The notes below the pieces were generated by a model. The model ran no database searches, was not told where the DNA came from, and saw only the letters and a program-made list of their open reading frames with translations. 64,000 nt of DNA, from positions 1-64,000 of the forward strand of contig JBEKZV010000010.1 of assembly GCA_049509515.1 (NCBI GenBank), read 5' to 3'. The stretch's first letter is position 1; every line of letters begins with the position of its first letter. This document shows positions 15,656 to 23,768 of the stretch, in pieces. The position numbers were made by a program, and so were the translations under genes. The DNA comes from JBEKCP01 sp049509515 (GTDB taxonomy: Bacteria; Planctomycetota; Planctomycetia; Pirellulales; Thermoguttaceae).

Positions 15656-17443
15656 ATGGTCAATCGCAATCTGATCCGGAGTCTGGACCTTCCCGACGAG
15701 CAGTGGCAGCAGGAAATCACGGCGGCCATGGAGAATGCCCCCACGGAGGAGATCGAGTGGGGTACCCGGGAGGTGGCCGTCAACCAGATCGTCCAGGGCC
15801 GCGTCCTCCGCACCGAGGGGGATTACGTGCTGGTGGACGTGGGCTACAAGAGCGAAGGCATCATTCTCCGCAGCGAGTGGGAGGAGGGGGAGCCCCTGCC
15901 CAACCCGGGCCAAGTCATCAAGGTGCTCATCGAGGACGTGGAGGACATCCACGGCCTGGTGGACGACTCCCGCGGCATGATCACGCTGAGCAAGCGGAAG
16001 GCCGAGAAGATCGAGGCCTGGCTGCAGGTGATGGAGACCGTACACGAAGGGGACGTGGTGACGGGGGTGGCGACGCGGAAGATCAAGGGCGGCCTGCTGG
16101 TGGACATCGGCGTGGCGGTGTTCCTGCCGGCCAGCCAGGTCGACATCCGCCGGCCGGCCGACATCGGCGACTACATCGGGCGGACCATCCAGTCGGTCGT
16201 GCTGAAGATCGACGAGGCGCGGCGGAACATCGTGGTCAGCCGCCGGGCGCTGATCGAGGCGGAGCGGGCCGAAAAGAAGGCGCAGTTGCTCAGCGAGCTG
16301 GAGGTCGGCCAGCGCCGCAAGGGCATCGTCAAGAACATCGCCGACTTCGGGGCGTTCGTGGACCTGGGCGGCATCGACGGGCTGCTGCACATCACCGACA
16401 TGAGCTGGGGGCGGATCAACCACCCCTCCGAGATGCTCGCCATCGACCAGGAGGTCGAGGTGCAGATCCTGCACATCGACTACGACAAGGAGAAGATCGC
16501 CCTGGGGCTGAAGCAGAAGACCCCCAGCCCCTGGGAGGAGGTCGAGCAGAAGTACCCCGTCGGCAAGCAGATCCGCGGCTCGGTCGTCAACGTGATGAGC
16601 TACGGGGCCTTCGTCAAGCTCGAAGAGGGCATCGAGGGGCTGGTGCACATCAGCGAAATGTCCTGGACCCGCCGGATCACCCATCCCAGCGAGCTGGTCC
16701 AGCCCGAGGACGAGATCGACGTGGTCGTGCTGAAGATCGACAAGGAGAAGCGCGAGATCTCGCTGGGGATGAAGCAGACCCAGGAGAACCCCTGGGACCG
16801 CGTCTCGGACCGCTACCCCCCCGGCAGCCTCGTCAAGGGCACCGTCCGCAACCTGACCAACTACGGGGCGTTCATCGAGATCGAGGAGGGCATCGACGGC
16901 CTGCTGCACGTCAGCGACATGTCGTGGACCCGCAAGATCAGCCACCCCAACGAGATGGTCGAGAAGGGCCAGGTGCTGGAGTGCCGCGTGCTGACCGTCG
17001 ACCAGGAGCGGCGGCGGATCGCTTTGGGGCTGAAGCAGCTCACCGAAGATCCCTGGGCCGGCGACATCCCCAACCGCTACCAGCCGGGACAGATCGTCAA
17101 GGGCCCGGTGACCAAGATCACCAACTTCGGCGTCTTCGTCGGGCTGGAAGAGGGACTGGAGGGCCTGCTGCACATCTCCGAGCTGGCCGACCACAAGGTC
17201 GAGAACCCGGAGGAAGTGGTCCAGGTGGGCCAGGAGATCGAGGTCAAGGTGCTGCGGGTCGATGCCGACGAGCGGAAGATCGGCCTGTCGCGGAAACGGC
17301 TGGAATGGGCCGAGGAAGACGAGCAGGCGGGGCCGCAGGGGCCGGCCAAGGGGCCCTCCGCCCCGTCGCCCAAGGACCTGAAGGGGGGCGTGGGCAGCGG
17401 CTCCGGCCCGTTGATCCAGCCCCGCCCCAGCGACGAGGGATGA
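15656..17443 (+). CDS. rpsA: 30S ribosomal protein S1
   Basis: A 595-residue protein with six S1/OB-fold RNA-binding domains. The last four have the canonical NxxxxGAFV...GLLHIS...W signature: IADFGAFVDLG, VMSYGAFVKLE, LTNYGAFIEIE and ITNFGVFVGLE. The first two are the divergent, ribosome-anchoring type (VLVDVGYKSEGII, LLVDIGVAVFLPASQ). It recruits mRNA to the 30S subunit. The start at ATG 15656 (VNRNLIRSL) is preferred; a longer frame beginning at 15596 has an atypical Arg-rich extension. The C-terminus carries a Gly/Ser/Pro-rich tail, and its last 11 codons recur as decayed copies just downstream. Confidence 0.95.
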   Translation: MVNRNLIRSLDLPDEQWQQEITAAMENAPTEEIEWGTREVAVNQIVQGRVLRTEGDYVLVDVGYKSEGIILRSEWEEGEPLPNPGQVIKVLIEDVEDIHGLVDDSRGMITLSKRKAEKIEAWLQVMETVHEGDVVTGVATRKIKGGLLVDIGVAVFLPASQVDIRRPADIGDYIGRTIQSVVLKIDEARRNIVVSRRALIEAERAEKKAQLLSELEVGQRRKGIVKNIADFGAFVDLGGIDGLLHITDMSWGRINHPSEMLAIDQEVEVQILHIDYDKEKIALGLKQKTPSPWEEVEQKYPVGKQIRGSVVNVMSYGAFVKLEEGIEGLVHISEMSWTRRITHPSELVQPEDEIDVVVLKIDKEKREISLGMKQTQENPWDRVSDRYPPGSLVKGTVRNLTNYGAFIEIEEGIDGLLHVSDMSWTRKISHPNEMVEKGQVLECRVLTVDQERRRIALGLKQLTEDPWAGDIPNRYQPGQIVKGPVTKITNFGVFVGLEEGLEGLLHISELADHKVENPEEVVQVGQEIEVKVLRVDADERKIGLSRKRLEWAEEDEQAGPQGPAKGPSAPSPKDLKGGVGSGSGPLIQPRPSDEG

Positions 17444-17568
17444 ACGTAGCTACCGTCTGCCGGACCGGATTGATCAACGAGTTGATCCAGCCCCGTCACA
17501 CCGAGGAAGGATGAAAGGATGGCAGCGGGTCGGGCCGGCTGATCCAGCCCGGTGCCCGAAGAGCGATG
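17411..17568. repeat. decayed copies of the rpsA 3' end
   Basis: The last 33 bases of rpsA (17411-17443, TTGATCCAGCCCCG to GAGGGATGA) recur at 17482-17514 and, more diverged, at 17539-17568, each ending in a similar ATG(A). They look like tandem duplications of the gene end that are no longer translated. Confidence 0.65.
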
Positions 17569-17612
17569 CGCCGGCGGGCGGCGAGGGCTGAGCGGCGTCC
17601 CCGGACCGAAAT

Positions 17613-17694
17613 GGAGTCGCCTTTACGGATGTCAGCGCCGAGGCCGTCAACAAGATTCAGCGCGCCCTGCCGGGCTGCGATATCGTCTCCTCAG
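17613..17694 (+). pseudogene. fossil C-terminus of a leucine-rich-repeat protein
   Basis: One frame reads GVAFTDVSAEAVNKIQ followed by RALPGCDIVSS. This is the standard closing unit of planctomycete-type LRR proteins (TDxGVxxLQxALPxCxI). Nothing resembling the preceding repeats is present, so this is a short remnant in a 700-bp non-coding gap (17444-18142). Confidence 0.45.
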
Positions 17695-17910
17695 CCCCCG
17701 GTGGCCCACGTCCGACCCATTCGCCAGCCCGTAGGGTGCGGGTGACCCCGCGGAGGACGCGGCCGCTCGTGGCGGGCCTGACGTTGGCCCGCCGCCGGAC
17801 CCGTGTCCCCTTTCGGCCCACTTCTCTTGCCGGCACGTGGGGTGGTCGAGCAAGTCGGAAGCCCAGTGGGGCCTGGTCGCGGCCGAGCCGGGCGCCGTTC
17901 GGGCACCGAC

Positions 17911-17935
17911 CGGGCACCGTGCGCAGCAGGGTCGG
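17911..17935. repeat. dispersed GGGCACCRTGC palindrome, diverged copy
   Basis: GGGCACCGTGCGCAGCAGGGTCGG-like sequence of the family best seen at 35651-35727. Confidence 0.5.
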
Positions 17936-18142
17936 CGTTGCTTGGCACAAGAGACTATTCGGGGGGGGCAAGGTACGACCGCTCGCGGTGGGCGGCCGCG
18001 CGGATATTCACCGAGGCAAAATCTCTTGAAATCGGGCCACGCATCCTGCTACCATGCGGGGCTGCAGCCCAGCCTTACGGAGGGCATTCTCCAGCCCGAA
18101 CTCAAGCGGCGCCACCCCCCGTCCGAACCAAGGAGGTCCTCC

Positions 18143-19285
18143 ATGGACAATTCGAGACATGCCGTGTCCCCAACCCTCGGCGAGTTCCTCGGGGCCATTC
18201 TCGGCGAGCGCAACCCCGCGAGGTCCGCCGCATTTGCCGCCGCCATTCTCCGCGAGCACGGCCCTGACGAGCGCAGAGGCGAGAAAGGCCGACGGCCTAC
18301 GGGCATTTCCCAGGGAGACTGGCTGGACGCGATTCTTCACGGGGCCCCCGCAACGTTCGACCCGTTCGCCGGCGTACTCCGCGAATACAACTTCAACCCT
18401 GACGAGCCCAGGGATGAGAAAGGTCGATGGACCACGGGCGATTCGGGCGAGAAGAGCCCCGAAGAACGCCGCCAGGACCTCCTGAAGGCCATGATGCCGA
18501 AGACGCCGACGGTGGACGAAAGTGCCGCCCGGGCCGACGACAACAGCGAAATCTTCGGATTGCGCAAGTTCACGGGCAAGGACGGCCGAGGGAAGCTCGA
18601 CGCGCGGTTTGCGGGATTCGACAAGAACGGCCGCGTTTTGCTCAGGAGAGCCGGCGAAAAAGACTCGTTCGCGGCGGACCCGAAGTACTTCAGAGATGCA
18701 GACAAGAAGTTCCTCGCCGACTTGGCAAAGCTGCGGGATGACAAGGGGTTCATAGCGGGGCTCAACGCGAAGCCCCCCAACATTCACCTCGATTCGACCG
18801 ACGCCAAAGAGGCGGATCGACCGGCGTGGGAGGCTGACGTTATTCGCAATGTCGGGATGCTCAGCGAGTTGGGCAGGGGCCGGCAGGTGCTCGACGCCGC
18901 GAAGGAGCGGGAGAGGGAAATCACGATTACACCGACCCTAGGAGACAATCACGCGCGGGGGGGCACGGTCAACTTCAATCCCGGGAATACCACGGGTGCC
19001 CGGACCAAGTCCGGCAACAACGAGCGGCCGCCGTTTATCGGGCTCGGGCAGGAGCTTTTCAACGCGGCGGCAAATCTGTCGCCCGGAACGGCTCCCCTAG
19101 CCCAGAGGGAGCAGAACGGCCTGCGCGTTGGACAGCAATTGCGGGTAGAGTACAATCAGACGATTGGTGATGCTGAGCGGCTTAAAGAACTTACGGAGCG
19201 ATACCCTGGGTGGGGAACGAGGGCGGTGGACGAAAATGTCCTCGGCCCAGACCTGCGCCCATTGCCGAGGAGGAGGGATCGGTGA
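18143..19285 (+). CDS. degenerate M91-like metallopeptidase effector candidate
   Basis: A 380-residue soluble protein. Residues about 75-110 hold two copies of an ERRGEKGRR / EPRDEKGRWT motif, seen in secreted and phage-head-like proteins. Residues about 235-375 resemble peptidase family M91 (NleD-like): ITPTLGDNHARGGTVNFNPG, then NERPPFIGLGQELFNAA, then a GWGTRAVDENVLGPDLRPLP end block. The zinc motif expected at the second block is HExxH; here it reads QELFN, so both histidines are lost and proteolysis is unlikely. An ideal AAGGAGGT lies 5 nt before the ATG. Its TGA overlaps the GTG of the next gene (GTGA), indicating tight coupling. It could be an inactivated toxin or one repurposed for binding. 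Family assignment is from motifs remembered, not searched. Confidence 0.6.
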   Translation: MDNSRHAVSPTLGEFLGAILGERNPARSAAFAAAILREHGPDERRGEKGRRPTGISQGDWLDAILHGAPATFDPFAGVLREYNFNPDEPRDEKGRWTTGDSGEKSPEERRQDLLKAMMPKTPTVDESAARADDNSEIFGLRKFTGKDGRGKLDARFAGFDKNGRVLLRRAGEKDSFAADPKYFRDADKKFLADLAKLRDDKGFIAGLNAKPPNIHLDSTDAKEADRPAWEADVIRNVGMLSELGRGRQVLDAAKEREREITITPTLGDNHARGGTVNFNPGNTTGARTKSGNNERPPFIGLGQELFNAAANLSPGTAPLAQREQNGLRVGQQLRVEYNQTIGDAERLKELTERYPGWGTRAVDENVLGPDLRPLPRRRDR

Positions 19286-19830
19286 ATAGCAGCCCCACAC
19301 GTTCCTGGCTGTCGCGCCTGAGGTTTCGATTCTCGCTGCGAACGGCGCTGATTGTGACGCTCTTTTGGGCAGCAGCTCTCGGAACATGGTCCTATCTCAG
19401 GCAGGTCCGTGAAAGAGGCGAACCGGTCCTCATTCTCCGCGATGCGTATGTAGGGGTCATTCTCCCTCGCAACGCCCCATCATTCTGGAACACACCGACT
19501 GCGTGGGAACCCACAATTCGGGACGTGGAGCGCGCCGAGCAGCGCATCCCGGAGTTCATGCGCTCCAAAGCGCCGCACCTTGGCAGTCGCCTCGGCCAGT
19601 ACGTGCGCCAGTACTTCGGGATCGTAGTCGGCGGGCACCGAGTAGTTCATTGCAGCTTCATCCATCGGACGGCGGATTCGACCGAAGTTCCGGTCCACGG
19701 CATTGACTACTACTTGCGTAATATGGGCACTCCGTACCTGGTGATCGACGGCGGGGAATCCTTCTTTCAACTACTCTACGACGCAGAGACCGACAGTTGC
19801 AGCGATCTCCACGTCAATGCCGTTTCGTGA
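19282..19830 (+). CDS. membrane-anchored partner of the M91-like protein
   Basis: A 182-residue protein with a basic N-terminus and one transmembrane helix (LRTALIVTLFWAAALGTWSY), followed by an unrecognised 130-residue soluble domain. It starts with GTG overlapping the upstream TGA, and AGGAGG lies a few bases upstream inside the preceding gene. Obligate coupling to a toxin-like gene makes an immunity or anchoring role plausible; that is inference. The domain ends in a beta-rich segment (YLVIDGGESFFQLLYD). Confidence 0.6.
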   Translation: MNSSPTRSWLSRLRFRFSLRTALIVTLFWAAALGTWSYLRQVRERGEPVLILRDAYVGVILPRNAPSFWNTPTAWEPTIRDVERAEQRIPEFMRSKAPHLGSRLGQYVRQYFGIVVGGHRVVHCSFIHRTADSTEVPVHGIDYYLRNMGTPYLVIDGGESFFQLLYDAETDSCSDLHVNAVS

Positions 19831-20200
19831 ACTACCCGCGTTTGATGTCGAGAATCGGTGGACACAAGGACCGACGGCCCCCCACCAGGAGGGCCGGGGC
19901 GCCGTGGAAATCTCCACTTCCGGTGACGGGACAAAGTCTCTGGCTCCCCGACGGAGGGGATCACTTTGGAAAAACGCGAAAACGAAGACCAAAAAGCTGC
20001 CCCTGCGGTGGGGTTCACGGAACGCAAACCGCGGAACTGTCGTGACTTGTGGAATTCAAAATACGTGCGCAATTACAAGGCACCGCCCCTGGTTCTCATC
20101 ACGCAACGGTGTCAATCACTCGCGACGTTGCGGCGGCCCCACCCTACCGCAGGCCCCGCGAGGCTGCTAAACTCAGGGGTGAAAATCGGCCAACGGGCCC

Positions 20201-20229
20201 TTGTCTCCGAGTGTGAACATCAGTATACT
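20201..20229 (+). promoter_or_regulatory. sigma-70 promoter of recA
   Basis: TTGTCT and TATACT with a 17-bp spacer, 63 bp before the recA start. No convincing LexA-type box (CGAAC-N4-GTTCG) is present; GAAC-N4-GTAT in the spacer is only half a match. The rest of the 19831-20200 gap shows nothing recognisable. Confidence 0.6.
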
Positions 20230-20292
20230 ATGCGTAGCCCTACGCGGTAACCTGATCCACCCCACACACCCGCAAGAGGAAAGGACCCGACC

Positions 20293-21432
20293 GTGGTCAC
20301 AGCCACCCGAAGCAAGGCGAACCGTTTTATGGGAAAGAAAGCAACAGACAAGACCGCCAAGCCGGCGACGGACGGCCAGGGGGGAGTCGAGGCCATGCTC
20401 AACGCCCACCCCACCCTCAAGACGACCGTCGCCCAGATCGAAAAACAGTTCGGCGAAGGGGCCATCATGCCGCTGGGCGCCGAGCGGACCGGGCACGTCC
20501 TGGGCATCTCCACCGGCAGCCTGTCGCTGGACATGGCCATGGGCGGCCAGGGGGTGCCCAGCGGGCGGGTCGTCGAGATCTTCGGCCCCGAGTCGGGGGG
20601 CAAGACCACGCTGGCCCTGCACGTGGTGGCCCAGTCGCAGCGCCGCGGGGGCATCGCCGCCTTCATCGACGCCGAGCACGCCCTGGACCCCACCTGGGCC
20701 AAAAAGCTGGGCGTCGAGCTGGAGACGCTCCTGGTGAGCCAGCCCGGCTGCGGCGAAGAGGCCATGCACATCGCCGAGATGCTGATCAAGTCCAATGCGG
20801 TGGACGTGATCGTCATCGACTCGGTGGCCGCCCTGGTGCCCCGGAAGGAGTTGGAGGGGGAGATCGGCGACACCCACGTCGGACTCCAGGCCCGGCTGAT
20901 GAGCCAGTCGCTGCGGAAGCTGACCGGGGCCATCGCCAAGAGCAAGACGGCGGTGATCTTCATCAACCAGATCCGCGAGAAGATCGGCGTGATGTTCGGC
21001 AACCCCGAGACCACGCCCGGCGGCCGGGCCCTGAAGTTCTACTCCTCCTGCCGCCTGGACGTCCGCCGCCTCGGCCAGATCAAGGAGGGGGAGGAGGTTG
21101 TCGGGCAGCGGGTGCGGGTGAAGGTGGTCAAGAACAAGGTTGCCCCGCCGTTCCGCTCGGCCGAGTTCGACATGATGGCCAGCGACGGCATCAGCTACGA
21201 GGGGGACATCCTGGACCTGGCCATGGAAGACAAGCTCGTGGTCCGCACCGGGGCGTGGTTCCGCTACGGCGACCTGCAGATCGGCCAGGGCCGCGAGCAC
21301 ACCCGCGACTACCTCCGCGAGCACCCCGAGCTGGTGGCCGAGCTCCGCGAGAAGATCCTGGCGGCCCGCGGCTTCGCCGAGGGGCAGACGGGCAACATCA
21401 AGGTGGTCGAAACCGCCGCGGGCGAGGAGTAG
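20293..21432 (+). CDS. recA: recombinase RecA
   Basis: A 379-residue protein, slightly longer than typical because of a charged N-terminal extension. Walker A reads GPESGGKTT (usually GPESSGKT), followed by the FIDAEHALD, VIVIDSVAAL and QSLRKLTGAI blocks, the L2 region FINQIREKIGVMFGNPETTPGG and the KVVKNKVAPPFR motif. It forms ATP-dependent filaments on single-stranded DNA for recombination and SOS induction. Translation starts at GTG, with AAAGGA 7 nt upstream; an in-frame ATG 12 codons later is the alternative. It is monocistronic, with its own promoter. Confidence 0.97.
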   Translation: MVTATRSKANRFMGKKATDKTAKPATDGQGGVEAMLNAHPTLKTTVAQIEKQFGEGAIMPLGAERTGHVLGISTGSLSLDMAMGGQGVPSGRVVEIFGPESGGKTTLALHVVAQSQRRGGIAAFIDAEHALDPTWAKKLGVELETLLVSQPGCGEEAMHIAEMLIKSNAVDVIVIDSVAALVPRKELEGEIGDTHVGLQARLMSQSLRKLTGAIAKSKTAVIFINQIREKIGVMFGNPETTPGGRALKFYSSCRLDVRRLGQIKEGEEVVGQRVRVKVVKNKVAPPFRSAEFDMMASDGISYEGDILDLAMEDKLVVRTGAWFRYGDLQIGQGREHTRDYLREHPELVAELREKILAARGFAEGQTGNIKVVETAAGEE

Positions 21433-21607
21433 CGAGTACGGGCCAATAGCACCATGCTCAAGACGGGTATATTGCAACCTTTCATGGGCACGTTTCTGCC
21501 GACAATTTCGGCCCCTGATTGGTGACTTGTGGCCGGTTGGCCGGCATTATCAAGGGTTTTCGGAGCTTTTGCGTGCGTGTGCTAGACTTCCGCGGTACAA
21601 TGTCAGC

Positions 21608-21805
21608 ATGAGCCACACAGAACATCACCCGGCGAATCCGCCGGCTCCAGATGCGAAGGTGGAGCCGCTTCCTGGTGTCACCCCGCCGCCGCATTCGCCT
21701 CCGACCGAGGAGGACGCCGACGACATTCTGGCCTCGCGTGCGGCTAAGGAGTCCGGGGAGAGAATACCCTACTCCCGCGTTCGCGAGGAACTCGGGCTGA
21801 AGTAG
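21608..21805 (+). CDS. type II antitoxin, RelB/Phd-like
   Basis: A 65-residue protein with a Pro-rich disordered N-terminal half and a helical C-terminus ending AAKESGERIPYSRVREELGL, the shape of small antitoxins that wrap a RelE/ParE toxin. It lies 26 bp upstream of the toxin. Folded antitoxins normally bind their own promoter; no clear operator was identified. Confidence 0.7.
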   Translation: MSHTEHHPANPPAPDAKVEPLPGVTPPPHSPPTEEDADDILASRAAKESGERIPYSRVREELGLK

Positions 21806-21831
21806 GGAAGGCTTGCCGGAGTCGTCGCTGC

Positions 21832-22089
21832 GTGACGAAGCAACGCGCGGAATACGCTGTCGATTTGACCGGCGCGGCGCGCAGGGATCTAATACGCATC
21901 AATACGAGGCGGGTAATCGAGCGCCTCGATGAGGCAATACAATCTTTCGCAGCCGATCCGCGTCCCCCGGGGGCCAAGAAACTAACGGCCCAACAAGAGT
22001 ACAGGTATCGCGTCGGCGATTACCGCATCCTTTATGAGATCGACGACGCAGCGCGCAGCATTCTCGTCACCCGGATCCGCCATAGGTGA
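21832..22089 (+). CDS. RelE/ParE-superfamily toxin
   Basis: An 85-residue basic protein with the RelE/ParE pattern: AARRDLIRI, then DPRPPGAKKL, then YRYRVGDYRILYEID and a closing VTRIRHR. The conserved RVGDYRILY core and C-terminal His-Arg favour the mRNA-interferase RelE branch over gyrase-targeting ParE, but not decisively. It starts at GTG with GGAG about 10 nt upstream, directly after the antitoxin. Confidence 0.82.
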   Translation: MTKQRAEYAVDLTGAARRDLIRINTRRVIERLDEAIQSFAADPRPPGAKKLTAQQEYRYRVGDYRILYEIDDAARSILVTRIRHR

Positions 22090-22207
22090 GAGGCCTATAG
22101 GCGGAGATAGCCGATTTGGCGACACTGCGGCTCGCCGCCCCAATTTCCATTCTGCAGCGCGTCGCCGACTGCTCGGGAGCGCACTAGCGCGTTGGCGCGC
22201 CCTGGCG

Positions 22208-23662
22208 ATGGTCGGCCTGGCGTTGCTAATCCCGTTCGGACCCGCATTGGCCCAGGAGCCCTCGGGGCCGCAAGCGGCCGCGGCGCTGGAAAAAGCCCTT
22301 GTGGAGAGCATCGCCCGCGCCGAGCCGTCGGTGGTGGCCATCGCCCGCGTGCGGCGGGAAGGGCCCGACGAGGCGCTCCGCCCCGAGTTCCGTCCCGACC
22401 CGTTCCAGCGGCGGCCCGCGGCACTTCGTCCGCCGCAGCCGACCGATGCGAATTTCGTGCCCACCGAGTACGGCACCGGCGTGGTGGTGGACCGCCGCGG
22501 CCTGGTGCTCACCGCGTACCACGTCCTAGGCGAGGACAGCGATTACTACGTGACCGGCCAGGACCGCAAGGTCTACCGGGCGTGGATCAAGGCGGCGGAC
22601 CCGCGGAGCGACCTGGCGGTGTTGGCCCTGGACGGGGCCCAGGCGGCCTCGGCCAATCTGCAGCCGGTGGTCTTCGGCGACGGCGGCGCTCTCCGCAAGG
22701 GGCAGATCGTCCTGACGCTGGGGAATCCTTACGCGATGGCCCGCGACGGGCAGGCCAGCGCCGGCTGGGGCATCGTGGCCAACCTGGCCCGAAAGCCGCC
22801 GTTGGGGCCCCAGGACTCCGCGGCCGCCGGCAAGCGGACCCTGCACCACTTCGGCACCCTGATCCAGACCGACGCCAAGCTGAACCTGGGCACCAGCGGC
22901 GGCCCGCTGGTGAACCTCCGCGGCGAGATGGTCGGCCTGTGCGTGGCCCTGGCCGCGGCAGCCGGCTACGAGTCGCCCGCCGGTTACGCCATTCCCGTGG
23001 ACGCCACGTTCCACCGCGTTCTGGAGATCCTCAAGCAGGGGCGCGAGGTCGAGTACGGATTCCTCGGCATCCAGCCGGCGAACCTGCAGCCGGAGGAGGT
23101 CTTCGCCGGGCTGCAGGGCGCCCGGGTCGACAGCGTCGTCCGCGGCACCCCCGCCGCCCGCTGGGGACTCCGCCCGAGCGACATCATCACGTCGGTCGGC
23201 GGCACGGCGATTCACGACACCGACGGCCTGTACCTGGAAGTGGCCAAGCTCGCCCCCGAGAGCGTCGCGCACCTGGGCGTGCTCCGCGGCGGACGCCCGC
23301 AGGCGATCGACGTCACGCTGAGCAAGCACTGGGTGCTGGGCAAGAAGATCGTCACGGTGCAGCCGGAGGCATGGCGCGGCCTGCGGGTCGATTATCCGTC
23401 GGCCTACGTCGAGGGCGAGCAGCCCTTCCGCGGCGGGGCCCTGTTCACCGACGAGGCGGTGGTCATCAGCGAGGTGGAGCCGGGCAGCCCGGCGGCCCGC
23501 TGCGGGGCGCGGCGGGGGATGCTCGTCAGCCACGTCGACGGCAAGAGCGTCCGCACGCCCGAGGAGTTTCGCGCCGCCCTGGCCGGCAAGGCCGGCCCCG
23601 TCGAGATCCGCCTGGCCCTGGTGGACCACCCCACGGCGCTTGTGGTCCCGCCGGGATCGTAG
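22208..23662 (+). CDS. HtrA/DegP-like serine protease with two PDZ domains
   Basis: A trypsin-fold envelope protease. From ATG 22208 it has 484 residues and begins with a hydrophobic signal segment ending ALAQEP. The catalytic triad is His105 (TAYHV), Asp135 (RSDLAVL) and Ser230 (GTSGGP, where most family members have GNSGGP). Two PDZ domains follow: about 240-345, with GFLGIQP, and about 370-480, starting near the AVVISEVEPGSPAAR block. The start is uncertain: an Arg-rich stretch just upstream (AARRRLLGSALARWRALA) looks like a signal-peptide n-region, which would favour the in-frame ATG at 22034 inside the toxin gene. It likely degrades misfolded envelope proteins. Confidence 0.85.
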   Translation: MVGLALLIPFGPALAQEPSGPQAAAALEKALVESIARAEPSVVAIARVRREGPDEALRPEFRPDPFQRRPAALRPPQPTDANFVPTEYGTGVVVDRRGLVLTAYHVLGEDSDYYVTGQDRKVYRAWIKAADPRSDLAVLALDGAQAASANLQPVVFGDGGALRKGQIVLTLGNPYAMARDGQASAGWGIVANLARKPPLGPQDSAAAGKRTLHHFGTLIQTDAKLNLGTSGGPLVNLRGEMVGLCVALAAAAGYESPAGYAIPVDATFHRVLEILKQGREVEYGFLGIQPANLQPEEVFAGLQGARVDSVVRGTPAARWGLRPSDIITSVGGTAIHDTDGLYLEVAKLAPESVAHLGVLRGGRPQAIDVTLSKHWVLGKKIVTVQPEAWRGLRVDYPSAYVEGEQPFRGGALFTDEAVVISEVEPGSPAARCGARRGMLVSHVDGKSVRTPEEFRAALAGKAGPVEIRLALVDHPTALVVPPGS

Positions 23663-23768
23663 CCGCGGGCGATGGGCGGACGGGTGAGAAGTTGAGAAGA
23701 GTGTGAAGGACGCAAGCCTAGTGCCCAATCCCCAGTCCTGGTAGTACGACGGTTTGGAGGGTAAGGCG

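Noticed and set aside
15128..17194. Long minus-strand frame opposite rpsA
   Set aside because: It mirrors the six-domain S1 gene, is Asp/Leu/His-rich, has no family signal and overlaps a certain gene; it is a GC-rich antisense artefact.
20201..20240. LexA-type box upstream of recA
   Set aside because: Only half of a CGAAC-N4-GTTCG-like dyad is present; insufficient for an SOS operator call.
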